Source of the DNA: Bradyrhizobium sp. WBAH42
GTDB lineage: Bacteria; Pseudomonadota; Alphaproteobacteria; Rhizobiales; Xanthobacteraceae
Length of the DNA: 64,000 bases
Direction: 5' to 3'
Assembly: GCF_024585265.1 (NCBI RefSeq)
Contig: NZ_CP036533.1
Span: 7,697,001-7,761,000, forward strand
Part shown: piece after piece, positions 1 to 8,675 of the stretch
Layout of the letters: the number at the start of each line of letters is the position of its first letter
Position numbering within the stretch: the stretch's first letter is position 1
Translations under genes and position numbers: made by a program
Notes under the pieces: model-generated
Databases searched by the model: none
What the model saw: only the letters and a program-made list of their open reading frames with translations
What the model was told of the DNA's origin: nothing

Positions 1-2
1 CG

Positions 3-2219
3 CACCTGCCGCATGATTTTGAGGGGCCGGCGGCGGAAGCGGTGCCAGATGGGTCGTCGGCGATCTACCAAGGTCTCGACTCCTTCGTTGATCTGCCATA
101 CACGCCGCAGGCGGTGAGAGACGATGCTCAGTCCGCGCCGGTGAGTGGGGCAGCCGCCAGACCGCCTCTCTTCAACGGACCATCGGACGCGCCTGCTCAA
201 TCGTCGGACATTTTCCGCGGTCTTCAGCCTTTCGTTGATCTGCCGTACACACCGCAGCAGATGCGAGACGATGCTCAGTCGCGGCCGGTGAGTGGGGCTG
301 CCGCCAAACCGCCGCTCTCCACCGGACCATCGGACGCGCCAGCTCAGTCCTCAGACATGTACCGCGGTCTCAACTCTTCCGTTGATCTGCCGTACACACC
401 GCAGCAGATGCGAGATGATGCTCAGTCGGCGCCGGTGGGTTCGGCTGCCGCCAGACCGCCGCTCTTCACCGCACCATCAGACGTGCCAGCTCAGTCGTCA
501 GACATCTACCGCGGTCTCAACTCTTTCGTTGATCTGCCGTACACACCGCAGCAGATGCGAGATGATGCTCAGTCAGCGCCGGTGGGTGGGGCTGGTGCCA
601 GACCGGCGCTCTTCACCGAACCATCAGACGCGCCAGCTCAGTCGTCAGACATATACCGCGGTCTCGACTCTTTCGTTGATCTGCCGTACACACCGCAGCA
701 GATGCGAGATGATGCTCAGTCAGCGCCGGTGGGTTCGGCTGCCGCCAGACCGCCGCTCTTCACCGCACCATCAGACGTGCCAGCTCAGTCGTCAGACATC
801 TACCGCGGTCTCAACTCTTTCGTTGATCTGCCGTACACACCGCAGCAGATGCGAGATGATGCTCAGTCAGCGCCGGTGGGTGGGGCTGGTGCCAGACCGG
901 CGCTCTTCACCGAACCATCAGACGCGCCAGCTCAGTCGTCAGACATATACCGCGGTCTCGACTCTTTCGTTGATCTGCCGTACACACCGCAGCAGATGCG
1001 AGATGATGCTCAGTCAGCGCCGGTGGGTTCGGCTGCCGCCAGACCGCCGCTCTTCACCGCACCATCAGACGTGCCAGCTCAGTCGTCAGACATCTACCGC
1101 GGTCTCAACTCTTTCGTTGATCTGCCGTACACACCGCAGCAGATGCGAGATGATGCTCAGTCAGCGCCGATGGGTGGGGCTGGTGCCAGACCGGCGCTCT
1201 TCACCGAACCATCAGACGCGCCAGCTCAGTCGTCCGACATCTACCGCGGTCTCGACTCTTTCGTTGATCTGCCGTACACACCGCAGCAGATGCGAGACGA
1301 TGCTCAGTCAGCGCAGGTGCTCAGCCCTGCCGGTGAACCCACGTTCTTCGTCGGGCGGTCGGGCGTACTTCAAGAGCTTGAGCACATCGGATACCGAATC
1401 CACGAGGATCGGCAGGATGGCTCCCAGCCGGTGTCGGATTTATTACTCGATGTCCTGAACAACATCGGGGTCCTGCCGGCCAAGTTCAGCGGCCCAACCC
1501 AAGTCCCCATCAGCGGTGAGACCTACTCGATCACATTGGGACCGCGAGGACGCTCCGGTGCGCAATTCATCGATCATCCTCGCCCGTCTCCTGTCCCGGC
1601 TGCTCAGATCGCCCCCTTGGCTACCGTTGCCTCTTCCGGCCACCGCAGCGGACCCGTGTTGGGGCCCACGCAGTGGCTGGGTGACAAGCATATCCAGTGG
1701 GACTATCAGCTCCTGGTGCAGGAGTTGCAGCAGAACAATCCAGATCTCGCCGCCCGGACGCGGTTCGTGGATCCCCTGATAGCCCAAATGTTGCGATCTC
1801 CCTCCAAGGAAGTCGCCGAACGAGCATTAGGGTGGGTTCGCCATGATACAGCCGACTTCCTATTCTTGCCGGTAAGTGATGCCAGCGCTACGGATAGACA
1901 TCAGCGCGGCAGTCACTGGTCGCTGCTGCTGGTTGATCGTCGCGATCGTGGTCGGCCGGTCGCCTATCACTATGACTCCACCCAGGGATACAATGACAGG
2001 CCCGCAGCGGAGATCGCAGGACGGCTCGACGCCTACGTGCAACAGGCCCCGATAAGACAGCAGCAGAACGGTTACGACTGCGGCGTCTTTGTCGTGGACG
2101 GCACCCGGGAACTGGTTAGGCGATTGGCAGCAAGACGACCGGACCTGAACCTCAACAATCTTGTCATCAGTCGGCAGGATCTGCGGGATCGACTAGGCGC
2201 TGATGTCGGCTTCAACTGA
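3..2219 (+). CDS. C48 (Ulp1/SUMO protease) family type III effector-like protein, 5' end outside window
   Basis: The C-terminal 150 residues carry the cysteine-protease signature of the Ulp1/SENP/XopD family. Numbering from the GTG at 42, there is a His-Trp pair (H625), an Asp in YDST (D645), a Gln-rich stretch and the DCG nucleophile (C680). This family cleaves SUMO or SUMO-like conjugates, and in plant-associated bacteria the enzymes (XopD, rhizobial NopD) are injected into host cells by type III secretion. The rest is mostly nine 49-residue repeats rich in Pro, Asp, Ser and Gln. The reading frame is open to the left edge, so the GTG at 42 is probably internal and the true start, secretion signal and promoter lie upstream. 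Protease assignment is firm; effector status is inferred from the family and from the symbiosis-island setting. Confidence 0.85.
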   Translation, partial: HLPHDFEGPAAEAVPDGSSAIYQGLDSFVDLPYTPQAVRDDAQSAPVSGAAARPPLFNGPSDAPAQSSDIFRGLQPFVDLPYTPQQMRDDAQSRPVSGAAAKPPLSTGPSDAPAQSSDMYRGLNSSVDLPYTPQQMRDDAQSAPVGSAAARPPLFTAPSDVPAQSSDIYRGLNSFVDLPYTPQQMRDDAQSAPVGGAGARPALFTEPSDAPAQSSDIYRGLDSFVDLPYTPQQMRDDAQSAPVGSAAARPPLFTAPSDVPAQSSDIYRGLNSFVDLPYTPQQMRDDAQSAPVGGAGARPALFTEPSDAPAQSSDIYRGLDSFVDLPYTPQQMRDDAQSAPVGSAAARPPLFTAPSDVPAQSSDIYRGLNSFVDLPYTPQQMRDDAQSAPMGGAGARPALFTEPSDAPAQSSDIYRGLDSFVDLPYTPQQMRDDAQSAQVLSPAGEPTFFVGRSGVLQELEHIGYRIHEDRQDGSQPVSDLLLDVLNNIGVLPAKFSGPTQVPISGETYSITLGPRGRSGAQFIDHPRPSPVPAAQIAPLATVASSGHRSGPVLGPTQWLGDKHIQWDYQLLVQELQQNNPDLAARTRFVDPLIAQMLRSPSKEVAERALGWVRHDTADFLFLPVSDASATDRHQRGSHWSLLLVDRRDRGRPVAYHYDSTQGYNDRPAAEIAGRLDAYVQQAPIRQQQNGYDCGVFVVDGTRELVRRLAARRPDLNLNNLVISRQDLRDRLGADVGFN
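54..1319 (+). repeat. Nine in-frame 147-bp tandem repeats in the effector gene
   Basis: The unit of 49 codons encodes a block with the core FVDLPYTPQ followed by MRDDAQS. The first three units are diverged. Units 4 to 9 alternate between two types (GSAAARPPL and GGAGARPAL linkers), so the last six behave as nearly identical 294-bp double units. The periodicity is exact; for example the GAC codon opening the motif recurs at 501 and 648. Confidence 0.95.
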
Positions 2220-2390
2220 ACAGGTTGCGCGACCGAGTGAAATGCTGTTCTGGCTGATCGAAGATTCGCAGTCGGTGTGTTTGCAGACCATCATAGTGTC
2301 TCACGTGAGGAGCTGAGTACGCACGACGAAGACCGCCTGATTGACGCATGCGCGCGGGCACAGCGAGCTCTATGATCGGCCGGGTGAAGG

Positions 2391-2850
2391 TCAGTGGCGT
2401 GCTGACCCGGCGGGCTTGTCGGTCTGGCGCAGGAGCTTCCATTCCAAGGCCAGCAGTTCGTGCAGGCGCGACGCGGGAAGATCGGCGATCGCGGCCAGGA
2501 CCTTGCGGAGCCAGCCTTTGGGATCAACGTCGTCGGGGTGACGGGTCGTGATCATTGTCAGCATGATGGCGGCACGGTCGGCGCCACGCTCGCTACCAGC
2601 GAAGGTCTAGTTGTGCCTTCCCTGCCTCTCAATGCGCGCCCAGCGCATTGGTCAAGCAGATCTTGCCATCGTCGAGGAAGCGGGCGAAGTCGTCCCAGCG
2701 CCTGGGCATGTAGTTCATAGGCTTCAGGACGTCGGAGGGAGCGCGGGAGGGTTTCGCGCTCGCGCAACAACCAGGCGTGCATGTCCTCGAGAAGCGGCTT
2801 GCTTTTTTGTCTGCGCTGCGCGCGGACGTAAATCGAGGGGCAAAGATCGA
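2391..2850 (-). pseudogene. IS66-family transposase (TnpC) C-terminal remnant
   Basis: Read on the minus strand, fragments in different frames match the C-terminal end of the IS66 transposase: a segment of the type 'PLLEDMHAWLLRERETLPRS', then 'RWDDFARFLDDGKICLTN', then 'ALRG', and finally 'DPKGWLRKVLAAIADLPASR' followed by 'LHELLALEWK' and a stop at 2391. At least two frameshifts separate these pieces and the N-terminal two thirds of the protein are missing, so it cannot be active. It marks old insertion-sequence activity just downstream of the effector gene. No IS66 terminal inverted repeats were recognised. Confidence 0.75.
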
Positions 2851-3292
2851 GCCGCAAGCGATCTCATCAAGTGCGTTTGTGAGCAGCACATCTGCGACTC
2901 TGACGTTGCGCAATCAGCGCATGCTAATGATACTTATCAGGCTCAGCTCCTGCGCCATCTCAGCAAGAGATTGGGAACTGATCGAGCGTCGTCAGATTCT
3001 GAAGTAAGTGCGAGATCAGGGGCATCTGCGGAGATCTTGCCTAGGGTAAGCTCTACAGATGTTGGGAACTCCACGTCGCAGCTACGTCATCGAAGGCACG
3101 TTCCGGCCGCCGGCCACCGCACTCTGTGCGCCAGGGATGTCGAACAAGGCTGCGCTCGCAATATCCTTCAGGCTCGAGGAGGCAGCCGCAAAAAGCTGGG
3201 TCGGTCGAAGGCTGCAATTAGTTCGGCGAAACTCTTCCGCAAATTTCGCCGCCGAATCAAGTCGTCAGACCGCGAATTCAATCCACTGCCGC
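2851..3292. other. No gene recognised
   Basis: Short overlapping open frames occur here on both strands, but none has a convincing start, ribosome-binding site or family motif. It is probably decayed sequence between the IS66 remnant and the SET-domain gene. Confidence 0.5.
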
Positions 3293-3712
3293 CTAGCCCG
3301 TTGGGGCATCAACATTCACCGATGGTTCTTTAGCCCACGATAAGTCACACGTCGGATCGAAAAACAAGTAATTGCAAGTCAGTTCTTCACCAGGTTGTAC
3401 GTCACGCGCGGTTAAAATTCGGCAATGATCGTCCTGATATGTGTTTGGCTGACTGCTGTGGTTCATGAAGCGGGCGTTGTCAGCATTGTACTCTATAACA
3501 CCATCATTAGACTTGTAGTCTCTTGGATAGGCATGCTTATCGAGTAGAGCTCGAAATGTTGGAGCTAAAGCTTCGTACTGCTCAGGCGTCACCGCGATGT
3601 CAACGATTGGGTTATGAATCCAAATCAGCGAACCTTTGGGCAAAAGGGTAGCGGAGAAAAGTCCAATACCGCCAAACTGGTCTGGCTTTAAAACAGTTTC
3701 GATAATCAACAT
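3293..3712 (-). CDS. Small SET-domain protein (putative protein-lysine methyltransferase)
   Basis: A 139-residue protein with the hallmarks of a minimal SET domain: a GGIGLFS segment near the N terminus, corresponding to the GxG motif that contacts SAM; the RFMNHSSQPN motif, corresponding to NHS; and GEELTCNY near the C terminus, corresponding to ELxxDY. SET enzymes methylate lysines in proteins. Stand-alone bacterial ones of this size have been described in host-associated and free-living bacteria. The ATG at 3712 is chosen over upstream in-frame starts because AAGGAG lies about eight bases before it and homology begins there; the upstream frame only runs into the palindrome. No secretion signal is visible. 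Target unknown; it could act on a bacterial or a host protein. Confidence 0.75.
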   Translation of the reverse strand: MLIIETVLKPDQFGGIGLFSATLLPKGSLIWIHNPIVDIAVTPEQYEALAPTFRALLDKHAYPRDYKSNDGVIEYNADNARFMNHSSQPNTYQDDHCRILTARDVQPGEELTCNYLFFDPTCDLSWAKEPSVNVDAPTG

Positions 3713-3933
3713 TGAAGAAGTCTCCTTAACACGCAGCAAACTAACTGACTTGAGTCCCGAGATCTCCTGCACAAATCGGTAGGGTCGTCTAATCGCGCCT
3801 CCGTCCCAAATTGGATTTTTTTCGCATTCGTTGCGGCAGCCGCTGGCGGATCGCCTTTCGCGGTACCGCCATCTTGGCGGTGCTGGAAGGGGGCTGCAAG
3901 TCAGTGGGATTGCGAGCAAAGATCCGCGTCGAT

Positions 3934-4189
3934 CGTAACCGGCATGAGCTCCCACGTCTGCAGTGATCAGCGCGCGCGAGCGTAGCGGGTCGGCATCCAG
4001 TACTGGCGCATGGCCTCGACGACGTCCGGAATGTCGGTATGGGCGTTGCGCAGGAATTCCTAGGAATTCCTGCGCAACGCCCATACCGACATTCCGGACG
4101 TCGTCGAGGCCATGCGCCAGTACTGGATGCCGACCCGCTACGCTCGCGCGCGCTGATCACTGCAGACGTGGGAGCTCATGCCGGTTACG
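3934..4189. repeat. Perfect 256-bp palindrome (two 128-bp inverted arms, no spacer)
   Basis: The base sequence from 3934 to 4061 is the exact reverse complement of 4062 to 4189. The axis falls inside CCTAGG, between 4061 and 4062, and identity stops abruptly at both outer edges. The same open frame is therefore read on both strands. In one frame each arm encodes the end of a protein with DIPDVVEAMRQYW and a stop, which looks like a duplicated gene tail that I cannot name. Confidence 0.95.
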
Positions 4190-4427
4190 GCCGAGCGCAT
4201 CATCAACAACGACAAAGCACATCCGCTCTTTCTGATCTCTATGCTTCGGCAGAGCTGGCCAGGGGGCGGTTCGAGCGGCATCGTAGCGAGTCCCCTACGG
4301 TGAGAACGGCAAAAGTAGAGCAACGAGCTTGCAGACAGCTAAGCAGATCCGCCTGTTTCGCGTTTTGCACGTGATGCGTTCCGGGCAGAAAGAACAATAA
4401 CTCGCTCCGACGAACAGAAGGAATGTC

Positions 4428-4778
4428 ATGATGCAAAAACAACGAATTCAGTTGGCTCCGCACCTCAGACTCTACTACCGCGATATCGCTCTAGGCCTAG
4501 CAATGGCAACTGTAATGCTTGCGCCGGTCAAGGCGAGTGATCGAACACCGACCGCAGACGAGAAAGAGGCCTGCATGGGAGACGTATTCCGACTTTGTAG
4601 CAGTCACATACCAGATCGTACCGCTATTACTGCCTGCCTCAGGTCCAAGCAAGACCGTCTCAGTCAGCAATGTCGCTACGTGACTCCGGGCGGGATATCG
4701 GCAATAAGAGCGGCGGGTCGAAGTGAAGATGCTGCGACCTGTCCCTCCGACTCCTCTCCAGAAGTCGTCCCAGCTTGA
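4428..4778 (+). CDS. Small secreted cysteine-containing protein of unknown function
   Basis: A 116-residue protein starting at an ATG preceded by AAGGAA. The first 37 residues contain a hydrophobic stretch (ALGLAMATVMLAPVKA) that looks like a signal peptide with a cleavage site after KAS. The mature part carries the pattern C-x7-C-x11-C-x11-C between ACMGD and QQCR, which could form two disulfides in the periplasm. Rhizobial genomes encode many small proteins of this kind (acidic, Cys-spaced, 'RLC...IPD...ACL'), to my knowledge without an assigned role. It stands alone. Coding potential looks real, function unknown. Confidence 0.6.
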   Translation: MMQKQRIQLAPHLRLYYRDIALGLAMATVMLAPVKASDRTPTADEKEACMGDVFRLCSSHIPDRTAITACLRSKQDRLSQQCRYVTPGGISAIRAAGRSEDAATCPSDSSPEVVPA

Positions 4779-5133
4779 CGTACAACACGTACACGTGGGT
4801 TCGCCGAACGGCTCACCACTTGATTCGGCGCCGGTCAACGGACGCGTCGATCGCTTCCTAAAGGCAGTCATGCGCAGGTTCATTATAGTGGTGTGGAGTC
4901 ATTTCGTAGAGCTAGCTAAGCCAGTCTGCAATTGGCATCAATATATTCATAGCACGTGCGGAAGCCGCTCTGCGGTTCCGCCACGGCGGCATCGGAAATC
5001 GGCGCCTTGTGATCCGGCCGGAACATCGACAGGAAGCGGGCGCGAGACAGAGCTATTATCCTCGCATCAAGCAACTCAGTGGTCTGACTAGCCGCCGATG
5101 TCCTCTCGAGAGCCGCATCGAAGTGGAGAGAGC
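4779..5133. other. Intergenic, no gene recognised
   Basis: No supported open frame. The stretch leads into the MerR-type promoter at 5134 in front of the trpD-like gene. Confidence 0.5.
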
Positions 5134-5164
5134 TTGACCCTCACGTAGCGTCAGGTTGTAGCGT
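5134..5164 (+). promoter_or_regulatory. MerR-type promoter/operator A (candidate NolA site) upstream of trpD-like gene
   Basis: TTGACC at 5134-5139, a 19-bp spacer and TAGCGT at 5159-5164. The spacer holds the imperfect dyad CCTCACGT-A-GCGTCAGG. A 19-bp spacer is the diagnostic feature of MerR-family controlled promoters. The predicted transcript would reach the trpD-like gene after about 150 bases. Confidence 0.65.
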
Positions 5165-5316
5165 GGCCACAGACCCCACGTTCATCCGACGTCCCGCCTC
5201 AAGGAATCGTGCGGCAGAGCGAGTGCGGATAGACCGGCAGCCGCAGCAGCGCACGCGTTGTGAAGAGGGCTGGCTGAACGGACGGACCCTAGTTTGGAAG
5301 GAACGTGTAAAGTTCG

Positions 5317-6330
5317 ATGGAACCGCTTAAATCGATCATCGGTAAAGTTGCCACCGGCGCCACTCTGACCCGCGAGGAGGCCGCGTCAGCCTTCGACAGC
5401 ATGATGTCCGGCGACGCAACTCCCTCGCAAATCGGGGGCTTGTTGATTGGGATGAAGGTCCGCGGCGAGACGGTCGAGGAAATCACCGGCGCCGCATCCG
5501 CAATGCGAAATATAGTGCCAAAGGTCGAGACGCGATGTGATCCCATCGATATCGCTGGTACGAGCGATACCGTTATGTGTTCGCTGAACGTATCGACGTG
5601 CGTTTCGTTCATCGTCGCCGGCGTCGGCGTTCCCGTCGCCAAGAATGTTAACCGCGCTGCATCTTTGCGCTCCAGCACGGCAGCCGTGTTGGCGCACCTC
5701 GGCGTAAAGGTAGATCTCAAGCCAGAGTCAATTGCACGTTGTGTGCACGAAGCCGACATTGGCTTCGTGTTTGCGTCACCCGACTTCCCGCCGATGCAGC
5801 GCATCAGGCAGATCCGGGGCGTACTTGGAACCCACACGATGTTCAATCTAATTGAGGCTCTGTCGAATCCAGCCGGGGTCAAGCGGCATATCCTTGGAGT
5901 GTCCACTCCCGAATGGGTGCAGCCTCTGGCGCAAGTCTTGAAGAACCTTGGCGCCGATGCGGTATGGGTGGTTCATGGCTCGGACGGGCTCGATGAATTA
6001 TCCCTCACCGACACAAGCTCTGTTGCTGCGGTTGAGGCGGGTACAGTCCGCACGTTCGAAGTCACGCCGGAAGAAGCCGGGCTCCCCCGCTACCGCGCCG
6101 ATGCGCTGGAGTGCAGTGATGTCGAGGCTCATGCGTTTGCGATACAAAAAGTGCTCGATGGCGTGCCAGGTCGTTTTCGTGATGCCGCCCTTCTGAATGC
6201 GGCGGCCGCACTGGTGGTGGCCGGGCGGGCCTCGAACCTAGAGGAAGGCGTGGCGCTCGGACAAGAATCACTTGATCGGGGCGCTGCAGCCGCTCGACTG
6301 AATCGGTTGATCACGGTTTCGAACGCCTGA
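5317..6330 (+). CDS. trpD: Anthranilate phosphoribosyltransferase-like protein (TrpD paralogue) with altered active site
   Basis: 337 residues that align along their whole length with the TrpD family, which joins anthranilate to PRPP in tryptophan synthesis. Family landmarks are present: NVST (91-94), SNPAG, and the metal-binding Asp-Glu pair (226-227). Key positions differ. The PRPP loop GTGGD is GTSDT (81-85), the KHGNR motif is KNVNR (109-113), and the histidine-rich segment that closes over anthranilate is replaced by SPDFPPM. No other trp gene is nearby. The gene lies in a symbiosis island behind a MerR-type promoter, so a changed substrate is more likely than a housekeeping role. A GGAAGGAA element lies about 13 bases upstream of the ATG. 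An inactive relic is less likely because the frame is intact. Confidence 0.85.
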   Translation: MEPLKSIIGKVATGATLTREEAASAFDSMMSGDATPSQIGGLLIGMKVRGETVEEITGAASAMRNIVPKVETRCDPIDIAGTSDTVMCSLNVSTCVSFIVAGVGVPVAKNVNRAASLRSSTAAVLAHLGVKVDLKPESIARCVHEADIGFVFASPDFPPMQRIRQIRGVLGTHTMFNLIEALSNPAGVKRHILGVSTPEWVQPLAQVLKNLGADAVWVVHGSDGLDELSLTDTSSVAAVEAGTVRTFEVTPEEAGLPRYRADALECSDVEAHAFAIQKVLDGVPGRFRDAALLNAAAALVVAGRASNLEEGVALGQESLDRGAAAARLNRLITVSNA

Positions 6331-6588
6331 CAGCCGAGCTCGTTGGTGCCGCATCCTTGCGATCAATAGTGCAGCTTACGCGCTGGAAAACTGTTGCAGC
6401 CGGGAATGCGCGTTACTTCTGCCGATTTCTCAGGGAGCGCCGCTTGCGCAAGTTCTGGTCAAAAGAGCTCGCGCTGAACACTCAGCCCGACAGCCGACGT
6501 TTGGTGCACCAGAGGCTGTTCGAGGCCCGGCTGTGAGGTGAGGACCCTCGACGAAGCGTGCGCAACGCGCCAAAGGAGACAATCGAAA

Positions 6589-6771
6589 ATGCCGTGGCAG
6601 AGGATTGAAACACTTGGAACCATTGCAACGATAGAACACATCATTCGGAAGTTTCGAGAATTGATCGATACAGATAGCTCGATCCCGCCCGAGCTGCGGC
6701 GTGCGCTGCACGAGACGCTGGATGGGCATCTTTTGGAAGCAAAGCGGCGTGTTCTCCTGAGAGAAAATTAG
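6589..6771 (+). CDS. Small hypothetical protein (60 aa)
   Basis: The ATG at 6589 is preceded by AAAGGAG at good spacing, which favours it over the longer in-frame start at 6538. The product is a mostly helical 60-residue polypeptide with a repeated amphipathic pattern (IEHIIRKFRELID, LRRALHETLDGHLLEAKRR). No family is recognised. It resembles in style the other short helical proteins in this island at 30119, 34115 and 35466, but I see no clear sequence match to them. It lies between the trpD-like and ATP-grasp genes, on the same strand, and could be co-transcribed with the first. Confidence 0.5.
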   Translation: MPWQRIETLGTIATIEHIIRKFRELIDTDSSIPPELRRALHETLDGHLLEAKRRVLLREN

Positions 6772-7144
6772 GTCCGGATGCGGAGAGACACTAGCAGGCC
6801 GGCGTTGCGCTCTACGCCACGCTTCAAAATGCTTGCGGCCAAGCCTGGATTCGAGCTGCTCGCTCGTTCAGCGGTGGCTCGGATGGCGATTTCTCCGGGC
6901 CACTTCATCTCGCCTTGTCGGACTGGCCATCGATGGTGATGGCCCGCATACGCACCCTGACCCAATTCTAGATTTTGTCGAAACTCGGCGACTGGGGTCA
7001 TTCGTTGGACACGCCTCCGGCGCATTCGCGGGATCGCTCCTCAAAGGCCTCAGCCAAAGGCTTGCCCCTCAGGGCACCGCTGATGCTTGCAACACCAGCT
7101 CTTCCGGGGCCCTCTTCGGGCATGAGCCGCCCGCAAAAAGGGGC
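6772..7144. other. Intergenic, no gene recognised
   Basis: Nothing convincing on either strand between the small protein gene and the MerR-type promoter at 7145. Confidence 0.5.
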
Positions 7145-7175
7145 TTGAACCTGACGTAACGTTAAATCGTAGGCT
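7145..7175 (+). promoter_or_regulatory. MerR-type promoter/operator B (candidate NolA site) upstream of ATP-grasp gene
   Basis: TTGAAC (7145-7150), a 19-bp spacer and TAGGCT (7170-7175). The dyad ACCTGACGT-A-ACGTTAAAT spans the end of the -35 box and most of the spacer. It is about 190 bases upstream of the ATP-grasp start codon at 7365. Confidence 0.65.
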
Positions 7176-7364
7176 CGTGGGGTGTTACCTACATGGGTGT
7201 GAAGGACGTCGGGTGCCTCAGCCGGTCAGATCGGCGGACCGATCGCTGGTCATGCTCCCTATCTCCGATGACCATCGCCGCAATCGGGACCACCGCAAAG
7301 CCCTTCGACCGTGGTTGCCATGGCCATTCATCCTGATCAAGTCCAGATGCCCGGAGGTTCGCGA

Positions 7365-8675
7365 ATGCCGCGGATTCTAATTATGAATGCCGGTACGCCT
7401 CAGATGTCGGGCGCCCATCTAACAAAGGCTCAACTTTCGCTGGCCGCCAGCTCGGCATTCCGTTCAGCGTGGTTTGCTCAGGAGGGCGACCTGATCGTCT
7501 CCCCGGTAGTGATCCCGGCAGATCTGCTATCCTTCATTGGCGCGACGCTGGATTTCGATGCATCGAGTCTTCGCCTGCTTGTACCAACGAGCCGCCAACC
7601 GACCATCCTGGATGATTACGCGTTGCTGTCCGAGACTGTTGTCGCACGAATTAAAAGACATATTCGTCAACAATCCACCTGGCGATTGTACCCCTGCTAC
7701 TTTACTGAAGGCGTCGCACACCTGGCGGCCAAACTAAGCATACCGAACATTGGCGACGACTTCGCCCTGCAGCGCGGGCCTGATTTACTGAATCGCAAGA
7801 GTCACTTCCGTCAGTTGGCAACAAGCGTAGCACTTCCGCTGCCTCACGGATGTGTCGCGACAGATCCAAATGGACTGTTAAAAGCAGTCACTTCCCTCAA
7901 ATCCGAGACCGGCAGGGTCATCGTGAAGTTGGATAATGGAGCTGGAGGGGTCGGAAATGTCATCTTAACGAGCAGCAAAAGCGATCCCCTACCTGGCGCC
8001 AGAGATACTCGGTGGATTTCCTGGCGTTCGCTTGATCCTGACGCGCTTTACTCCGAGATCACAACAGCATCGTGTAAGACGCTGGTCGTCGAATCATACC
8101 ACTTGGCCCGGTCTTTGTTTTATCTCGAGTATGCAATCCAGGATGATGCATCAATCGCTTTCATCAATAGTGGAAACATACGCCTGCATAAAAGCACAGA
8201 TCGGGCCGAAAGGGCTCTCATCTGGACAGGGCTTGAGCTTCCCAGCGATCTAGAGAACGAGCAGTGGTTGACTGCCCAGGAGCATGCCTACCGATTTGTG
8301 GCGCTAGCGAGAGACCTTGGCTATCGCGGAATGATCAACATCGACGCGATTTTCGCCAAAGACGGACGGTTGCTGTTCAATGAAGCAAACGGCCGCTGGG
8401 GTGGCGGCTCGGTGTTACACAACATTGCGATTCGGCTACTAGGCCCCGACTATTCCAGTCGCAACGTTATTTTATCTGTAAGAAATGTACGATCACCATC
8501 TTTTCGTGCGGCGCATGATCGCTTCTTCAAAGAGGGATTGCTATTCGACCGCACACGTAAGACAGGCGTGATCCCACTTGCCGCCGACGAAAAGGCTGGG
8601 ACCGTGGAGTGCGTTGTGATTGCGGCCGACAGGGCCGCGGCCCACGATCAGCAATACCGACTGTTGAGGTCCTAG
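7365..8675 (+). CDS. ATP-grasp domain ligase, peptide-ligase (PGM1-like) type
   Basis: A 436-residue protein. The middle contains the nucleotide-binding stretch GRVIVKLDNGAGGVGN, and the C-terminal third the metal-binding part of the ATP-grasp fold (YRGMINIDAIF, then FNEANGRWGGGS with Glu and Asn ligands). ATP-grasp ligases activate a carboxylate as acyl phosphate and couple it to an amine. This arrangement, with a 'pre-ATP-grasp' N-terminal region, resembles ligases of peptide and amino-acid natural products such as PGM1. The ATG at 7365 is chosen because GGAGG lies seven bases upstream; the longer GTG form from 7311 has no such signal. Substrates cannot be told from sequence. It shares a promoter type with the trpD-like gene, suggesting common control. 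Confidence 0.75.
   Translation: MPRILIMNAGTPQMSGAHLTKAQLSLAASSAFRSAWFAQEGDLIVSPVVIPADLLSFIGATLDFDASSLRLLVPTSRQPTILDDYALLSETVVARIKRHIRQQSTWRLYPCYFTEGVAHLAAKLSIPNIGDDFALQRGPDLLNRKSHFRQLATSVALPLPHGCVATDPNGLLKAVTSLKSETGRVIVKLDNGAGGVGNVILTSSKSDPLPGARDTRWISWRSLDPDALYSEITTASCKTLVVESYHLARSLFYLEYAIQDDASIAFINSGNIRLHKSTDRAERALIWTGLELPSDLENEQWLTAQEHAYRFVALARDLGYRGMINIDAIFAKDGRLLFNEANGRWGGGSVLHNIAIRLLGPDYSSRNVILSVRNVRSPSFRAAHDRFFKEGLLFDRTRKTGVIPLAADEKAGTVECVVIAADRAAAHDQQYRLLRS

Noticed and set aside
54..1319. The regular repeats as a possible CRISPR array
   Set aside because: The unit is 147 bp, contiguous, in frame and coding, without unique spacers.
292..1458. A 388-codon open frame on the plus strand inside the effector gene
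   Set aside because: It is a shadow of the tandem repeats in another frame: every unit repeats the same open triplets, and the composition (Arg, Ser, Cys rich) is not protein-like.
3789..4235. Two identical 'genes' on opposite strands sharing one protein sequence
   Set aside because: They are produced by the perfect palindrome; the real SET gene starts downstream at 3712.
4779..4800. A TTGACG with nearby ACGT repeats near 4777 as a seventh NolA-type promoter
   Set aside because: The -10 position at 19-bp spacing reads TTCGCC, which does not fit TAnnnT.
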